A stretch of 64,000 bases of DNA from Marisalimonas marina (GCA_038131365.1 JAYPPH010000006.1:124001-188000); one strand, 5' to 3'; positions 53,159 through 63,010 are shown, counted from the stretch's first letter. Numbers and translations: made by a program. The notes: generated from the sequence alone by a model not told the origin.

Positions 53159-54163
53159 TTGCTTTTGAATGAAAGATTTTCTGTGGCTCCAATGATGGAG
53201 TGGACAGACCTTCATTGTAGGTATTTTTTAAGACTCATTTCTAAGTATACAGTTCTTTATACGGAAATGATTTCAGCTGATTCAGTAATTTTTGGACCAC
53301 GTCAAAAATTATTAAATTTTAATGCTGAAGAATTACCATGCATTCTTCAACTTGGTGGAAGTAATCCTCAAAGATTAGCTCAAGCTGCTAGGTTTGGGCA
53401 AGATTATGGTTACTCACAAATTAACCTTAATATTGGCTGCCCTTCTAATAGAGTTCAAAATGGTTCTTTTGGAGCGTGTTTGATGAAGGATCCTAAATTG
53501 GTTGCCGATTGTGTCAAATCTATCCAAGATGATTGTCAAATACCTGTAACTATAAAATGTAGAATAGGTGTTGATCAAATGGATGAGGAAAAAGGTTTAG
53601 ATGATTTTGTTGATGAGGTATCAGCCGAAAACGTTGATGTTTTTATAATACATGCACGTATAGCCATTCTAAATGGATTAACTCCAAAACAAAATAGAGA
53701 AATTCCTCCTTTAAAATATGAAAGAGTGGCTGCTTTAAAAAAAAGAAGACCAGATTTAAAAATAATTATTAATGGAGGAATTACCTCAATAACACAAGGC
53801 TTAGATCTTCAAAAAAGATATGGCTTAGACGGGTTTATGATTGGAAGAGAGGCTTATAAGAATCCATATATTTTGAGTTCAGTTGATAAAGATGTTTTTA
53901 ATAAAGAAATAAAAACTAAATCAAGATATCAAATAGCTATGCAAATGGCTGACTATATAGATCATTATATGAAATATAAAGATGGAAACGTTCATTCTAT
54001 AATAAGGCATATTTTGGGTTTGTATAACTCCTTACCAGGTGCTAAATACTGGAGACAGGAATTGAGTGAAAACGCAAGATTTGCAAAGAATGGTGATATT
54101 TTAAGATTTGCTACAGAAAATATTGAAAAGTTAATAAATAAAGAAAATTCAGTATTAGTTTAG
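53159..54163 (+). CDS. dusA: tRNA-dihydrouridine synthase A
   Basis: A 334-residue FMN enzyme reducing specific uridines in tRNA D-loops. It opens with ERFSVAPMMEWTD and has the catalytic Cys in NGSFGACLMKDP, preceded by INLNIGCPSNRVQ. The HARIAILNGLTPKQNREIPPL stretch is specific to DusA. The start is TTG 53159, 8 bases after AGAGGG; a second TTG two codons in is possible. A septation-protein gene follows after 10 bases. Confidence 0.95.
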   Translation: MLLNERFSVAPMMEWTDLHCRYFLRLISKYTVLYTEMISADSVIFGPRQKLLNFNAEELPCILQLGGSNPQRLAQAARFGQDYGYSQINLNIGCPSNRVQNGSFGACLMKDPKLVADCVKSIQDDCQIPVTIKCRIGVDQMDEEKGLDDFVDEVSAENVDVFIIHARIAILNGLTPKQNREIPPLKYERVAALKKRRPDLKIIINGGITSITQGLDLQKRYGLDGFMIGREAYKNPYILSSVDKDVFNKEIKTKSRYQIAMQMADYIDHYMKYKDGNVHSIIRHILGLYNSLPGAKYWRQELSENARFAKNGDILRFATENIEKLINKENSVLV

Positions 54164-54173
54164 GAGTTTTGTA

Positions 54174-54731
54174 TTGGAAGAAGTAAATAAAAAAGAGGGG
54201 TATAGATCTATTCTAGAAATGGGGCCTCTATTGTTGTTTTTTGGAGTAAATTACTTTTATGGAATTATGGCAGGTACTGCAGTTCTGGTTATTAGTACCC
54301 TCCTTTCTCTAGGGCTTTCTTGGTATTGGTTTAAGAATATTCCTATGATGGCTGCTGCTGGGTGTGTAGCAGTTGTTCTTTTTGGAGGTTTAACAATATT
54401 TTTTGATGATGAGTTTTTTATAAAAATCAAACCAACTATTGTTTCAATAATTATAGCAGGTGTCTTAGCATCTGGAAAAATTTTAGGAAGAAATCCTCTT
54501 GCAGCTATTATGAAGTCAGCTGTAAACTTAGACAATGAAGGATGGAATAAATTAACATGGCTCTGGGTAGGCATGTTCATAATTATGGCGGTTGCGAACG
54601 AAATAGCGTGGCGAAATTTAACAACCGACCAATGGGTTTCTTTTAAAGCTTTTGGTATCCCAATATTATCTTTAGGATTTGGGTTGTTATCTTTGCCAAT
54701 AATGCAAAAACACCAAATAAAAAAGGACTAA
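54174..54731 (+). CDS. septation protein A family membrane protein (YciB/IspZ)
   Basis: A 185-residue protein with about five hydrophobic helices and the segments EMGPLLLFFGVNYFYGI and FKAFGIPILSLGF, typical of the IspZ/YciB family involved in envelope integrity and septation. The start is TTG 54174 with a TAGGAG ribosome site 8 bases upstream. Conserved residues in KIKPTIVSIIIAG and GRNPLAAIM further support it. It converges on ccmI with a 1-base gap. Confidence 0.9.
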   Translation: MEEVNKKEGYRSILEMGPLLLFFGVNYFYGIMAGTAVLVISTLLSLGLSWYWFKNIPMMAAAGCVAVVLFGGLTIFFDDEFFIKIKPTIVSIIIAGVLASGKILGRNPLAAIMKSAVNLDNEGWNKLTWLWVGMFIIMAVANEIAWRNLTTDQWVSFKAFGIPILSLGFGLLSLPIMQKHQIKKD

Positions 54732-54732
54732 T

Positions 54733-55944
54733 TTACTTTTCTAATGTTTCAAGCTTCTTTATTAGTTCCAAAGATATTTTTGAATTTGGAGGTAGAGTAG
54801 CTATTAATTTATTCCAATATAGCTTTGCTGTGTTATTCTCGCCATTATTAAAAGCTTTAAGACCCTTAAAAAATAAAGCGTCAACGTTGTTTGGTTCTTT
54901 AATTAAAATGTCATCAATTAGTTTGTCTGTTTCTAGCGTAAATTTAGGTTTATCTTGAGGTGGTAACAATTCTTTTAAAAGAGTTTGTTTCAAAATAATT
55001 GAGGGTTTAATCTCAATAGCTGTTCTAAGAGCTAACAATGCTTTATCATTCTCTTGTAGATATTTGTAAGAATTAAATAATCTTATCCAACCTTCAAAAT
55101 CATCTTTTTCTTTGGTAAGCCTGCTTGCTAGTTGTTCAACCATTCCATAGATTCTTATTTTTTGTTCTTTTTCGGATAGATTTAAAATGTTTGTAGCAAC
55201 GTCATTGTTAATATTTTTATTACTTTTAAGTTGAATATTTATCTCTTTTTGACTTATGCCTATATTTTTTGCTGCTGATTTTATATTTATTTCTAGATTT
55301 TTTTTCCAAGTATCATTTTTAATAGTGCTATTGTATAATTTTATCCATATTTTCAAAGCTTCATCTTCATTTCCAATTTGAGATTGTCTTAGGCCGTTTA
55401 AAAAATTTGCTCCGGGATCTAATGGATTTTCGATTAGGACCTCATCAACAAGTTTTTTAGCTTTAGTTGTTACCTGGCCATTAGCTTTTCTTACAATAGC
55501 TTGTGCAAGCAATGATTTAATTTTTGGTGATGAATTGATTGAATTTAGTTTTGTCAAAGAAGCGATCTCAGCTTCAATTTTATTAACTTTGGAGGCAACC
55601 TCAGCTAATTTTAAAAGTATTTGAATATTATTAGGTTCTTTTTTTAACGCTATATTTAATTCATTAAATTTTTGTAAGTTTTTGTCAAAATTTTTATTTT
55701 TTTGTGCCTCAGTTTCTTTGAGTTTATCTCTCTGTGAATATAATTCTTTTATATTTATAAATGGGTTACCGACATAGTTGTATATTAGGGAACTAAGTGT
55801 GAATAAAAATAATACAATAAATATAAAAGTAATATTTTGTATTTTATAAATTGATTTTCTTTCATTAGAAAGTTTGATGATATCGTTTTTAAAAACATAT
55901 AAGATACTAATAAAGCTTATGATTAAAATTATAAGAAATATCAT
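54733..55944 (-). CDS. ccmI: cytochrome c biogenesis protein CcmI
   Basis: A 403-residue protein with two N-terminal membrane helices (about 1-14 and 28-46) and a periplasmic TPR-rich domain (about 90-400). CcmI chaperones apocytochrome c to the CcmF-CcmH haem lyase. TPR-like segments such as NPLDPGANFLNGLRQSQIG and EPNNVDALFFKGLKAFNNG are visible. It is the last gene of the ccm operon, 23 bases after ccmH. Confidence 0.9.
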   Translation of the reverse strand: MIFLIILIISFISILYVFKNDIIKLSNERKSIYKIQNITFIFIVLFLFTLSSLIYNYVGNPFINIKELYSQRDKLKETEAQKNKNFDKNLQKFNELNIALKKEPNNIQILLKLAEVASKVNKIEAEIASLTKLNSINSSPKIKSLLAQAIVRKANGQVTTKAKKLVDEVLIENPLDPGANFLNGLRQSQIGNEDEALKIWIKLYNSTIKNDTWKKNLEINIKSAAKNIGISQKEINIQLKSNKNINNDVATNILNLSEKEQKIRIYGMVEQLASRLTKEKDDFEGWIRLFNSYKYLQENDKALLALRTAIEIKPSIILKQTLLKELLPPQDKPKFTLETDKLIDDILIKEPNNVDALFFKGLKAFNNGENNTAKLYWNKLIATLPPNSKISLELIKKLETLEK

Positions 55945-55967
55945 TATTAGATCTTTTCAATTAAAAT

Positions 55968-56354
55968 TTATTTTTTAAAAAATTTAGTTATATAAACTGT
56001 ACTGAATACTAGAATAATAAAAGGTAAAAACCATAACAAAATAGTATTTTTATTTAGAGGTGGTTTTAGTAAAATATAATCACCATATCTGTCTCTTAGA
56101 AATTTATAAACATCATTTTCATTAAGACCTGCTTCTAATTTTTCTTTAATTAATTTTTTTAAATCTTTAGCTAATTCTGAGTTAGATTCATCTATACTTT
56201 GGTTTTGACATACTAAACATTTAATATTTTGAGCTATTTCTCTTGTTTTATTTATAATTGAGTTAGTCTTGAAATCATTTTCATTTGCCAAGGCTAAATG
56301 AGAGATAATAATTAGAAAAAATGATATTAAAGATAAATTGATGTATATTTTCAT
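55968..56354 (-). CDS. ccmH: cytochrome c biogenesis protein CcmH
   Basis: A 128-residue CcmH/CcmL protein with a signal peptide (cleavage near ALA), the redox pair Cys46 and Cys49 in IKCLVCQNQSIDES, and a C-terminal membrane helix (about 104-122). It reduces apocytochrome thiols before haem attachment. The start overlaps ccmG by 4 bases. Confidence 0.95.
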   Translation of the reverse strand: MKIYINLSLISFFLIIISHLALANENDFKTNSIINKTREIAQNIKCLVCQNQSIDESNSELAKDLKKLIKEKLEAGLNENDVYKFLRDRYGDYILLKPPLNKNTILLWFLPFIILVFSTVYITKFFKK

Positions 56355-56914
56355 TTTTTATTACTTTTTATTATAGGTAACACTTCGGAGTTAAAGGTAT
56401 TATATAAAAGTGGTCCTGCATGCCGATAAATGATTTCACCTTTTTCGTTTATTAAAAACGTTTCAGGCACTCCATATACTCCCCATTCTATAGCTACTTT
56501 GCCGGAATCATCTATGCCAATTTGGTCATAAGGATTTCCAAACTCTTCAAAGAACTTTTTTGTATCAATTGGTTTATCTTTATAGGCAATTCCAACTATA
56601 GGAATAATCTTTGATAAATCTTCAATAATAGGTGCTTCTATCCTACAAGGAGCACACCAAGAGGCAAAAAAATTTACTGCAAAAACTTTGTTTTTATATT
56701 TTTCAAACTTCAATTCTTCATCATTAGTAATAAGGTTATTATCAGCATGTTGAATTATGATATTAGGAATTTTATTGCCAATTAATTGAGATTTTAAAAT
56801 ATTTTGTTTTGCAGGGTTTTGTTTTAGTTCGTAAAGAAAAAAGCAAAATATTATAACTATGAATGAAAATATAATAAGTGGGAGAAATCTGAAAACAAAA
56901 GACCTAGTTTTCAT
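56351..56914 (-). CDS. ccmG: cytochrome c biogenesis thioredoxin CcmG/DsbE
   Basis: A 187-residue membrane-anchored thioredoxin (anchor about 10-29). The active site is Cys87-Ala-Pro-Cys90 in FASWCAPCRIEAP, and GVYGVPETFLINEKGEI holds the cis-Pro loop. It keeps the haem-binding cysteines reduced, probably fed by the DsbD-like protein at 27108-29063. It abuts ccmF with no spacer. Confidence 0.96.
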   Translation of the reverse strand: MKTRSFVFRFLPLIIFSFIVIIFCFFLYELKQNPAKQNILKSQLIGNKIPNIIIQHADNNLITNDEELKFEKYKNKVFAVNFFASWCAPCRIEAPIIEDLSKIIPIVGIAYKDKPIDTKKFFEEFGNPYDQIGIDDSGKVAIEWGVYGVPETFLINEKGEIIYRHAGPLLYNTFNSEVLPIIKSNKK

Positions 56915-58864
56915 TTAAGCCAACTTAACATTTTTTTTGCCAGCATTTTTATGTTGGAAAAATGATAACAAACCACCTAAGGCCATAAAAAAAGCTCCAC
57001 CCCATATCCATGATACTAATGGGTTAAAATATACTCTTAATGACCAACCTGTTTCATTATCTCCTTCTCCTAAAACAATGTAAGTGTCTCCCCAAAAGCT
57101 TGGTAGTATAGCGGCTTCTGTTGTTTGACTTTGTTCAGTTGGATAAAATCGTTTCTCTGGTTTAAGGTATCCTAAAAATTTATCATTTTCATATAAAGTG
57201 AAAGTAGCCATTTCGGATTGAAAATTTGGACCTTTTAAATTTTCAAAACTTTTAAACTTTAATAATTTGTCTGCAATATAGAAAGAGTCACCAATATTTT
57301 TCTTTCCACTAAATTCTGTCTTAAAAAATTGTTCGCCAGTTACACCAGCTAAAAAAATTGCAACTCCTAAGTGAGCAACATTCATTCCTGTAATATTTTT
57401 TGAAAAATATAAAAACACATTTTTAATTTTATTAATTTTGACTTTTGATCCTTTTATTTTGATAAAAAACTCACTAAAAACTCCAATAAATAACCAAAAC
57501 GATAAAGTACCACAAATTATTGCAAAAATTGTTGAACCTTTCATGCTATATAGAATGAAGGCTGCTATTAGTGAACTTATTGTAAGTATTGTAATTATTT
57601 TTGCTAAGTTTCTAGGTTTGCCTTTTCCCCAGTTCAGAAACGGAGCAATTGCCATCAACAAAATTACTGGTGTCATGATAGGGGCAAATGTAGCATTGTA
57701 ATATGCCGGACCAATTGAAATTTTAGCCCCACTAATAGCGTCTAAGAATAATGGGTATAATGTTCCTATTAGGACAGTAACGGTAGCAGTAGAAAAAAAT
57801 AAATTATTTATTAAAAGTGCACTTTCTTTGCTTATAAAATTAAATTGTATCTTTTGTTCTTTGAAAAGAGAGCTTTTAAGAGCGTATAAAATTAAAGGTC
57901 CACCAACTGATATAACTAGAATTACTAAAATGAAAATACCCCTAGATGGATCTGATGCAAAAGAATGAACTGATGTTAACAAACCTGACCTTACAATAAA
58001 TGTACCTAATAACGAAAATGAAAACCCTAAAATTGATAAAAGCACACACCAATTAATGAATATAAGTCTTTTCTCTAGCATTCTGATTGAATGCAGTAAT
58101 GCTGTCGCAACTAACCAAGGCATGAAAGAAGCGTTTTCAACAGGGTCCCAAAACCACCAACCACCCCATCCTAATTCATAATAAGCCCACCAACTTCCAA
58201 GGGCTATACCAAGAGTTAAGGCAGACCAAGCAATTGCAATCCAGGGTCTAATTTGTTGTGCCCATTCTCTATTAATTTCCCCTGTAATGAGAGCGGCAAC
58301 TGCAAAAGAAAAGGAAACTGATAAACCAACATAACCAATATAAAGCATTGGTGGGTGAAATGCTAAACCAGGATCTTGAAGTAGGGGGTTTAGACCTCTT
58401 CCTTCGGATGCTAATGTATCCACTCTTTCAAAAGGGTTGGATGTGAAAAGAATAAAAGCCAAGAACAAACATAAAATTACAGTTTGAACCCCAATAATTG
58501 AATATAATAATTTATTATTTTTATTTTTTCTAGAAACCCAAAAGGTAAAAAAAGATAAAATTAATACCCATAGTAATAGTGAACCTTCATGATTTCCCCA
58601 TGTTCCACTAATTTTGTAAAGCATTGGCTTAAGTGAATGAGAATTATTTGAAACAATTAGTAATGAGAAATCAGAAATAATAAAACTATATGTTAATACA
58701 GAAAATGAAATTAATATAAATATGAAATTAATAAGTACACTTTTTTTAATTACTTCGAGGGTTAACTCATTAAAATTATTTAAATTAAAAATCCAAAAAA
58801 TTATCTGCATTATTGATGCGACAAATGTTAAGATAAGGAATATATGACCTATTTCAGGTATCAT
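56915..58864 (-). CDS. ccmF: cytochrome c haem lyase subunit CcmF
   Basis: A 649-residue protein with many membrane helices, forming the haem lyase with CcmH and CcmI. The WWD domain is visible in ELGWGGWWFWDPVENASFM, and the conserved SGTWGNHEGSLLLW and ILGTFIVRSGLLTSVHSFA segments carry His ligands. Its start overlaps the ccmE stop by one base. Confidence 0.97.
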   Translation of the reverse strand: MIPEIGHIFLILTFVASIMQIIFWIFNLNNFNELTLEVIKKSVLINFIFILISFSVLTYSFIISDFSLLIVSNNSHSLKPMLYKISGTWGNHEGSLLLWVLILSFFTFWVSRKNKNNKLLYSIIGVQTVILCLFLAFILFTSNPFERVDTLASEGRGLNPLLQDPGLAFHPPMLYIGYVGLSVSFSFAVAALITGEINREWAQQIRPWIAIAWSALTLGIALGSWWAYYELGWGGWWFWDPVENASFMPWLVATALLHSIRMLEKRLIFINWCVLLSILGFSFSLLGTFIVRSGLLTSVHSFASDPSRGIFILVILVISVGGPLILYALKSSLFKEQKIQFNFISKESALLINNLFFSTATVTVLIGTLYPLFLDAISGAKISIGPAYYNATFAPIMTPVILLMAIAPFLNWGKGKPRNLAKIITILTISSLIAAFILYSMKGSTIFAIICGTLSFWLFIGVFSEFFIKIKGSKVKINKIKNVFLYFSKNITGMNVAHLGVAIFLAGVTGEQFFKTEFSGKKNIGDSFYIADKLLKFKSFENLKGPNFQSEMATFTLYENDKFLGYLKPEKRFYPTEQSQTTEAAILPSFWGDTYIVLGEGDNETGWSLRVYFNPLVSWIWGGAFFMALGGLLSFFQHKNAGKKNVKLA

Positions 58865-59307
58865 TAGTTATCTTTGCCTTTCCAGGAACCATTTTTCTTT
58901 AACGCGTCTGCTACTTCAGGAGGCATATAATTTTCATCATGCTTGGCAAGCACTTGATTTGCTATCAGTTTATCCTGATTGAAGATACCTTCAGCAACAA
59001 TACCTTGTCCTTCTCTGAATAAATCTGGCAGTTGCCCATCAAAAATTACTGGTATTTCACTTTTCTTATCTGTGATTGTAAACTCTACAATATTTTTATT
59101 TTTTATCACTGAATTTTCAAGGACAAGTCCCCCAACTCTAATTTTACTTTCAATATTTTTACTGTCCGCATATTTGTTTTTTAACTCATTGGGAGTATAA
59201 AAATAAACAATGTTATCCCTGAGAGCAATTAATACAAGTTGTGTAGCTACCGCTATTGTAAGGATAATTAAGGTGATTATGAATAATCTTCTATATTTTG
59301 GGTTCAT
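58864..59307 (-). CDS. ccmE: haem chaperone CcmE
   Basis: A 147-residue periplasmic protein anchored by one N-terminal helix (about 9-30). It covalently carries haem through His123 in AKHDENYMPPEV, with Tyr127 also conserved. The preceding IRVGGLVLENSV and VIFDGQLPDLFREGQGIV are typical of the OB-fold. It lies 36 bases after ccmD. Confidence 0.97.
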   Translation of the reverse strand: MNPKYRRLFIITLIILTIAVATQLVLIALRDNIVYFYTPNELKNKYADSKNIESKIRVGGLVLENSVIKNKNIVEFTITDKKSEIPVIFDGQLPDLFREGQGIVAEGIFNQDKLIANQVLAKHDENYMPPEVADALKKNGSWKGKDN

Positions 59308-59343
59308 TATTATAGCTGCATTTATAAAATAGATTATAAGAAA

Positions 59344-59502
59344 TTAAATATTCTTTTTTGTTAATTGATTTAACATTCTTTTTGCTTTTTGGAACTTATG
59401 AATTGATCTTATATATAACAAGGATAAGCAGAATAAAGTTAAGAAATAACTTGGCCATATATAAACTTTGTATTCATCCATTTCCCATAAAATTTCAAAC
59501 AT
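59344..59502 (-). CDS. ccmD: haem exporter protein CcmD
   Basis: A 52-residue single-helix protein. The segment YKVYIWPSYFLTLFCLSLLY (11-30) matches the YVWPAYG start and helix of CcmD, and a basic tail (KFQKAKR) follows. CcmD holds CcmE and CcmABC together during release of haem-CcmE. It lies in its standard slot between ccmC (11 bases upstream) and ccmE. The ATG at 59502 gives the normal family length. Confidence 0.9.
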   Translation of the reverse strand: MFEILWEMDEYKVYIWPSYFLTLFCLSLLYIRSIHKFQKAKRMLNQLTKKNI

Positions 59503-59513
59503 AAACAGCTCTT

Positions 59514-60263
59514 TTAAGAAAATTCTTTTAAGTTTAATTTTAAGATTAATGCTTCACATTTTTTTTCCATTAACATTGTTTTGACGTTTATAATTATCAG
59601 ATATAAGGAAAACAAACTAAAGCCTACCATCATCAAGGCAAGAGGAAATAACATTTCTTTATCAATTGAAGGACCATCCATTCTCAGAATACTTGAGGGT
59701 TGATGCAGGGTATGCCACCAATCAACAGAAAACTTAATAATTGGTAGATTAATTAGCCCTATTATGGCTAGTACTGAAGCAGTTTTGGATCCATCAATCT
59801 TTCTTTCAAAGGCATTGCTTAAAAGAATAAATCCTAGATAAAAAAAGAACAATATTAGCATTGATGTTAATCTAGCATCCCAAACCCACCAAGTACCCCA
59901 CATTGGCTTTCCCCATAAAGAGCCAGTAATTAAGGTCAAAACAGAAAAAATAAGTCCAATAGGGGCTATAGCATTTGCTATTAAGTCAGCTAATGGATGT
60001 TTCCATACTAAATAAAAAATGCATGAGATTGCTAGACTAAAATACAAAAATGATGCAAGCCATGCAGACGGGACATGAACGTACATTATCCTCACAGCAT
60101 CGCCCTGTTGATAATCTTTTGGGCTGTCAAATAGTCCATAATAAAGCCCTAAAGAAATCATCGTTGTAGATAATATGATCAAAGGTAATTGAAGGTTACC
60201 TGTTAATCTTGAAAATCTATGAGGATTTGCTAGCCAATCAAACACGAACGAATTTATCTCCAA
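59514..60263 (-). CDS. ccmC: haem exporter protein CcmC
   Basis: A 249-residue, six-helix protein that loads haem onto CcmE. The tryptophan-rich WWD motif is seen in WGTWWVWDARLTSMLILFF, and conserved His residues flank it in YVHVPSAW and WWHTLHQPSS. It lies 36 bases after ccmB and 11 bases before ccmD. Confidence 0.97.
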   Translation of the reverse strand: MEINSFVFDWLANPHRFSRLTGNLQLPLIILSTTMISLGLYYGLFDSPKDYQQGDAVRIMYVHVPSAWLASFLYFSLAISCIFYLVWKHPLADLIANAIAPIGLIFSVLTLITGSLWGKPMWGTWWVWDARLTSMLILFFFYLGFILLSNAFERKIDGSKTASVLAIIGLINLPIIKFSVDWWHTLHQPSSILRMDGPSIDKEMLFPLALMMVGFSLFSLYLIIINVKTMLMEKKCEALILKLNLKEFS

Positions 60264-60299
60264 TTAATAGGTCTTTAATATTTTTATAACTAAACTTTT

Positions 60300-60992
60300 T
60301 CAACGTGCAATTGCTATTCTTATCAACAAAGCAGAAATAAATGGAGATATAACTAAATATATCAGTGTAAAAGCTATCAATAAAAGTAAGTTGTTAATAG
60401 GTTCTTGCCCTATTTTTATCGCTTCATTTATTCCTACACCAAATATTAAGATAGGGATCATTAATGGTATGATCAATATAGGGAGCAAAATATTTCCTCT
60501 TTTTGCTCCTAATACTAAAGAAGCGCCATTTAACCCAATTAAAGATATAGCAAGACCACCAATTGACATGCCTAAAATCAACCAGGGCATTTGTTCTTTA
60601 CCTATATTAAGTAAAATAAGAAATATAGGCGTACTTAAAATTAAAGGAAATATAATCATTATCCAATGTGAAATACTTCTGGATAATAGTACAATTTCAA
60701 GGGGTATAGAACTAGTAGCTAGTTGGTCAAACCAACCATTTTCAAGATCTTTTTTTAGAGTTTTTTCTAAAGAGGGAATTATCGCTAAAATTAAACCAAC
60801 CCATATTATAGCGTTTGAGATTATATCTAAATTTTTTTTAATAGGTCCAATCCCAAACGTGAATAGTATTATGATCAAAAGCATAAAACTTATTATTGCA
60901 ATAATGTCTATCAACGATCGATAATTAATTAATAAATCTCTTTTTAGATGTGTAATGAACACTAATGTCCAGCTTAAATTGTTTGAACTCAT
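60300..60992 (-). CDS. ccmB: haem exporter permease CcmB
   Basis: A 230-residue, six-helix permease pairing with CcmA as the ABC transporter that powers release of haem-loaded CcmE. The ENGWFDQLATSSIPLE segment and GNILLPILIIPLMIPILIFG helix are typical. The start overlaps the ccmA stop by 4 bases. Confidence 0.95.
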   Translation of the reverse strand: MSSNNLSWTLVFITHLKRDLLINYRSLIDIIAIISFMLLIIILFTFGIGPIKKNLDIISNAIIWVGLILAIIPSLEKTLKKDLENGWFDQLATSSIPLEIVLLSRSISHWIMIIFPLILSTPIFLILLNIGKEQMPWLILGMSIGGLAISLIGLNGASLVLGAKRGNILLPILIIPLMIPILIFGVGINEAIKIGQEPINNLLLLIAFTLIYLVISPFISALLIRIAIAR

Positions 60993-61633
60993 GACATTTT
61001 CTTTTCTTTTATCAAATCTAAATCTAAAATTTCATGTTTTCTTTTAAATAAGTTACTGTCGTGTGTAGTGAGAATTATAGTTCCGTTTGTTTTTAAAAAA
61101 TTGTTTATTAATTCCTTAAAAAGTAAGGTGCTTTTTTCATCAAGATCGTTAGAAGGTTCATCTAGTAGCCAAAACTTTACTTCAAAAATAAAAGAAAAAT
61201 ATAATCTAGCCAAAGCTGCTCTTTTTTTTAAACCTTCAGAGCATTGTGAAATATACAAATTAGAAAATTTTTCCATATCCACGCTTCTTAATGCTTTAAT
61301 TAGATTTTCTTTAGAGGTTGACCAACCCTTCATTTGTAACCACGCTAATAAATTTTCTAAAACAGTTAACTCTTGTGAAAGACCTTTTTTAGCATCAACA
61401 TAAATTAGTTTTTCAACCCAAAGGCTTTTATCTAAGTTAACATCAACGTTTTGATATGAAATATTACCTTCTTCAGCTGGTATAAAACCTGCGATAGTTC
61501 TTAGTAAGGTAGTCTTCCCAGAACCATTTTTACCTTTTACAAGCGTTAAACATGATGATTTGAATGAGGTGTTAAGGTTAGAAAATACAATACTGTTTCC
61601 TCTTAATATGGTCAGGTTATTTAGTTCAAGCAT
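60989..61633 (-). CDS. ccmA: haem exporter ATPase CcmA
   Basis: A 214-residue ATP-binding subunit. Walker A is GKNGSGKTT (34-42), the signature region reads CSEGLKKRAALARLYF (SEG in place of SGG, as in other CcmA proteins) and Walker B is FWLLDEPSNDLDE. It is the first gene of the operon ccmABCDEFGHI, all nine genes of which are in the window. The start ATG lies 153 bases from the divergent CoA-transferase gene start codon TTG candidate. Confidence 0.95.
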   Translation of the reverse strand: MLELNNLTILRGNSIVFSNLNTSFKSSCLTLVKGKNGSGKTTLLRTIAGFIPAEEGNISYQNVDVNLDKSLWVEKLIYVDAKKGLSQELTVLENLLAWLQMKGWSTSKENLIKALRSVDMEKFSNLYISQCSEGLKKRAALARLYFSFIFEVKFWLLDEPSNDLDEKSTLLFKELINNFLKTNGTIILTTHDSNLFKRKHEILDLDLIKEKKMS

Positions 61634-61798
61634 AGATCTTCCAAGTTAAAACTTTACAATTCCTATTTTTATATAATTATTAAACAAAAGTCTTGTAAGT
61701 TAATTAAGTTTTTGCTGCAGTTTTATTATTCTTAATTGCCTCTTATTGATTGGCTTGACTAAATTATAATTGTTTTAAATTTTGTATTGGTATTTCTC

Positions 61799-62992
61799 AT
61801 GAATAAAAAACCCTTAGAAGGTATAAGAATTATTGATGCTTCTTCAATATTAATGGTGCCATATTGTACAAGATTATTAGCTGATATGGGTGCTGAAATT
61901 ATAAAAGTAGAGACTCTCAATGGAGATAACACTCGCTATATCGGTCCCAGTGTAAATAAAGGTATGGGTGCTGTATTTCTTAATATAAATAGAAATAAAA
62001 AAAGTATTTGTATTGATTTAAAATCGGCTGAAGGCAGATTAATTATTTATAAATTGATAAAAATATCTGATGTATTTGTATCCAATATTAGAAAAGCTTC
62101 TCTAAATAAAATAAAATTAAGGCATTCAGATTTCAAAAAACTTAATCCCAAGATAATCACAGCGAATGCTGTAGGCTTTTCTTCTGAAGGACCGTATGCA
62201 GGTTTGCCAGCTTTTGATGATACTATACAAGCGATAAGTGGGATGGCAGCCTATCAAGAAGTTTATTCAAGTCAACCTAGTTACACTTCTGGAGCAACTG
62301 CTGATAAAGTTACTGGTATTATGCTTGGCATGTCTATACTAGGTGCATTATTTAATAGAGAAAAAAATGGGACAGGAGCAGAGATAGAAGTTCCTATGAT
62401 GGAAACAATGGTTGATTTTACACTTGTTGAACATCTCTATGGTTTTAACTTTATACCACCAAAAGCACCACCAGTTTATCCTAGACAATCATCACCTAAT
62501 AGAAAGCCTTATAAGACCAAGGATGGTTTTGTTGCAGTACTTCCTTATAGCGATGAACAATGGTTACGATTTTTTAAATTAGTAGGTAAAGAAGAAATTT
62601 TAAAAGATACAAGATTTTCAACTCTTAAAAGTAGAAATGAAAATATAGATTTATTATATCAAATGCTTTCAAATGAACTTACAAAAAAAGAAACTGACTA
62701 TTGGCTTGAAGCACTTAAAAAAAGTGATATTCCGGCAGCTAAAGTTAATTTCCCTGAAGAAATTTTTAAGGACAAGCATCTTCAAGAGACAAATTTTTTT
62801 AGAGAAACAAATCATCCTTCTGAAGGAAATCTTCTATATCCAAAGTTTCCTGTGAAATTTGAAAATACCAATAATGATGAAACATTACACGCACCTAATC
62901 TCGGAGAAAATACAAAAGAAATTTTAGTTGATTTAGGCTATTCAGAATTTGAGATTGAGACTTTAGTTACTAAAAGTATAATCAAAATTTAG
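61799..62992 (+). CDS. family III CoA-transferase (CaiB/BaiF type)
   Basis: A 397-residue formyl-CoA-transferase-like enzyme. It opens with LEGIRIIDASSILMVPYCTRLLADMGAEIIKVE-type sequence, and the catalytic Asp169 lies in SGATADKVTG, the same number as in formyl-CoA transferase. The substrate pair is unknown. I prefer ATG 61799 over a TTG 12 bases upstream. An NAD-dependent dehydrogenase follows after 18 bases, so they probably form an operon for hydroxy- or oxo-acid metabolism. Confidence 0.9.
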   Translation: MNKKPLEGIRIIDASSILMVPYCTRLLADMGAEIIKVETLNGDNTRYIGPSVNKGMGAVFLNINRNKKSICIDLKSAEGRLIIYKLIKISDVFVSNIRKASLNKIKLRHSDFKKLNPKIITANAVGFSSEGPYAGLPAFDDTIQAISGMAAYQEVYSSQPSYTSGATADKVTGIMLGMSILGALFNREKNGTGAEIEVPMMETMVDFTLVEHLYGFNFIPPKAPPVYPRQSSPNRKPYKTKDGFVAVLPYSDEQWLRFFKLVGKEEILKDTRFSTLKSRNENIDLLYQMLSNELTKKETDYWLEALKKSDIPAAKVNFPEEIFKDKHLQETNFFRETNHPSEGNLLYPKFPVKFENTNNDETLHAPNLGENTKEILVDLGYSEFEIETLVTKSIIKI

Positions 62993-63010
62993 AGTGAAAA
63001 GGGAAGTAAA

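Noticed and set aside
60391..60924. A 177-codon open frame on the plus strand opposite ccmB
   Set aside because: It lies wholly inside ccmB, has no ribosome site, and its composition is the reverse complement of a membrane helix pattern; ccmB is a firm family match.
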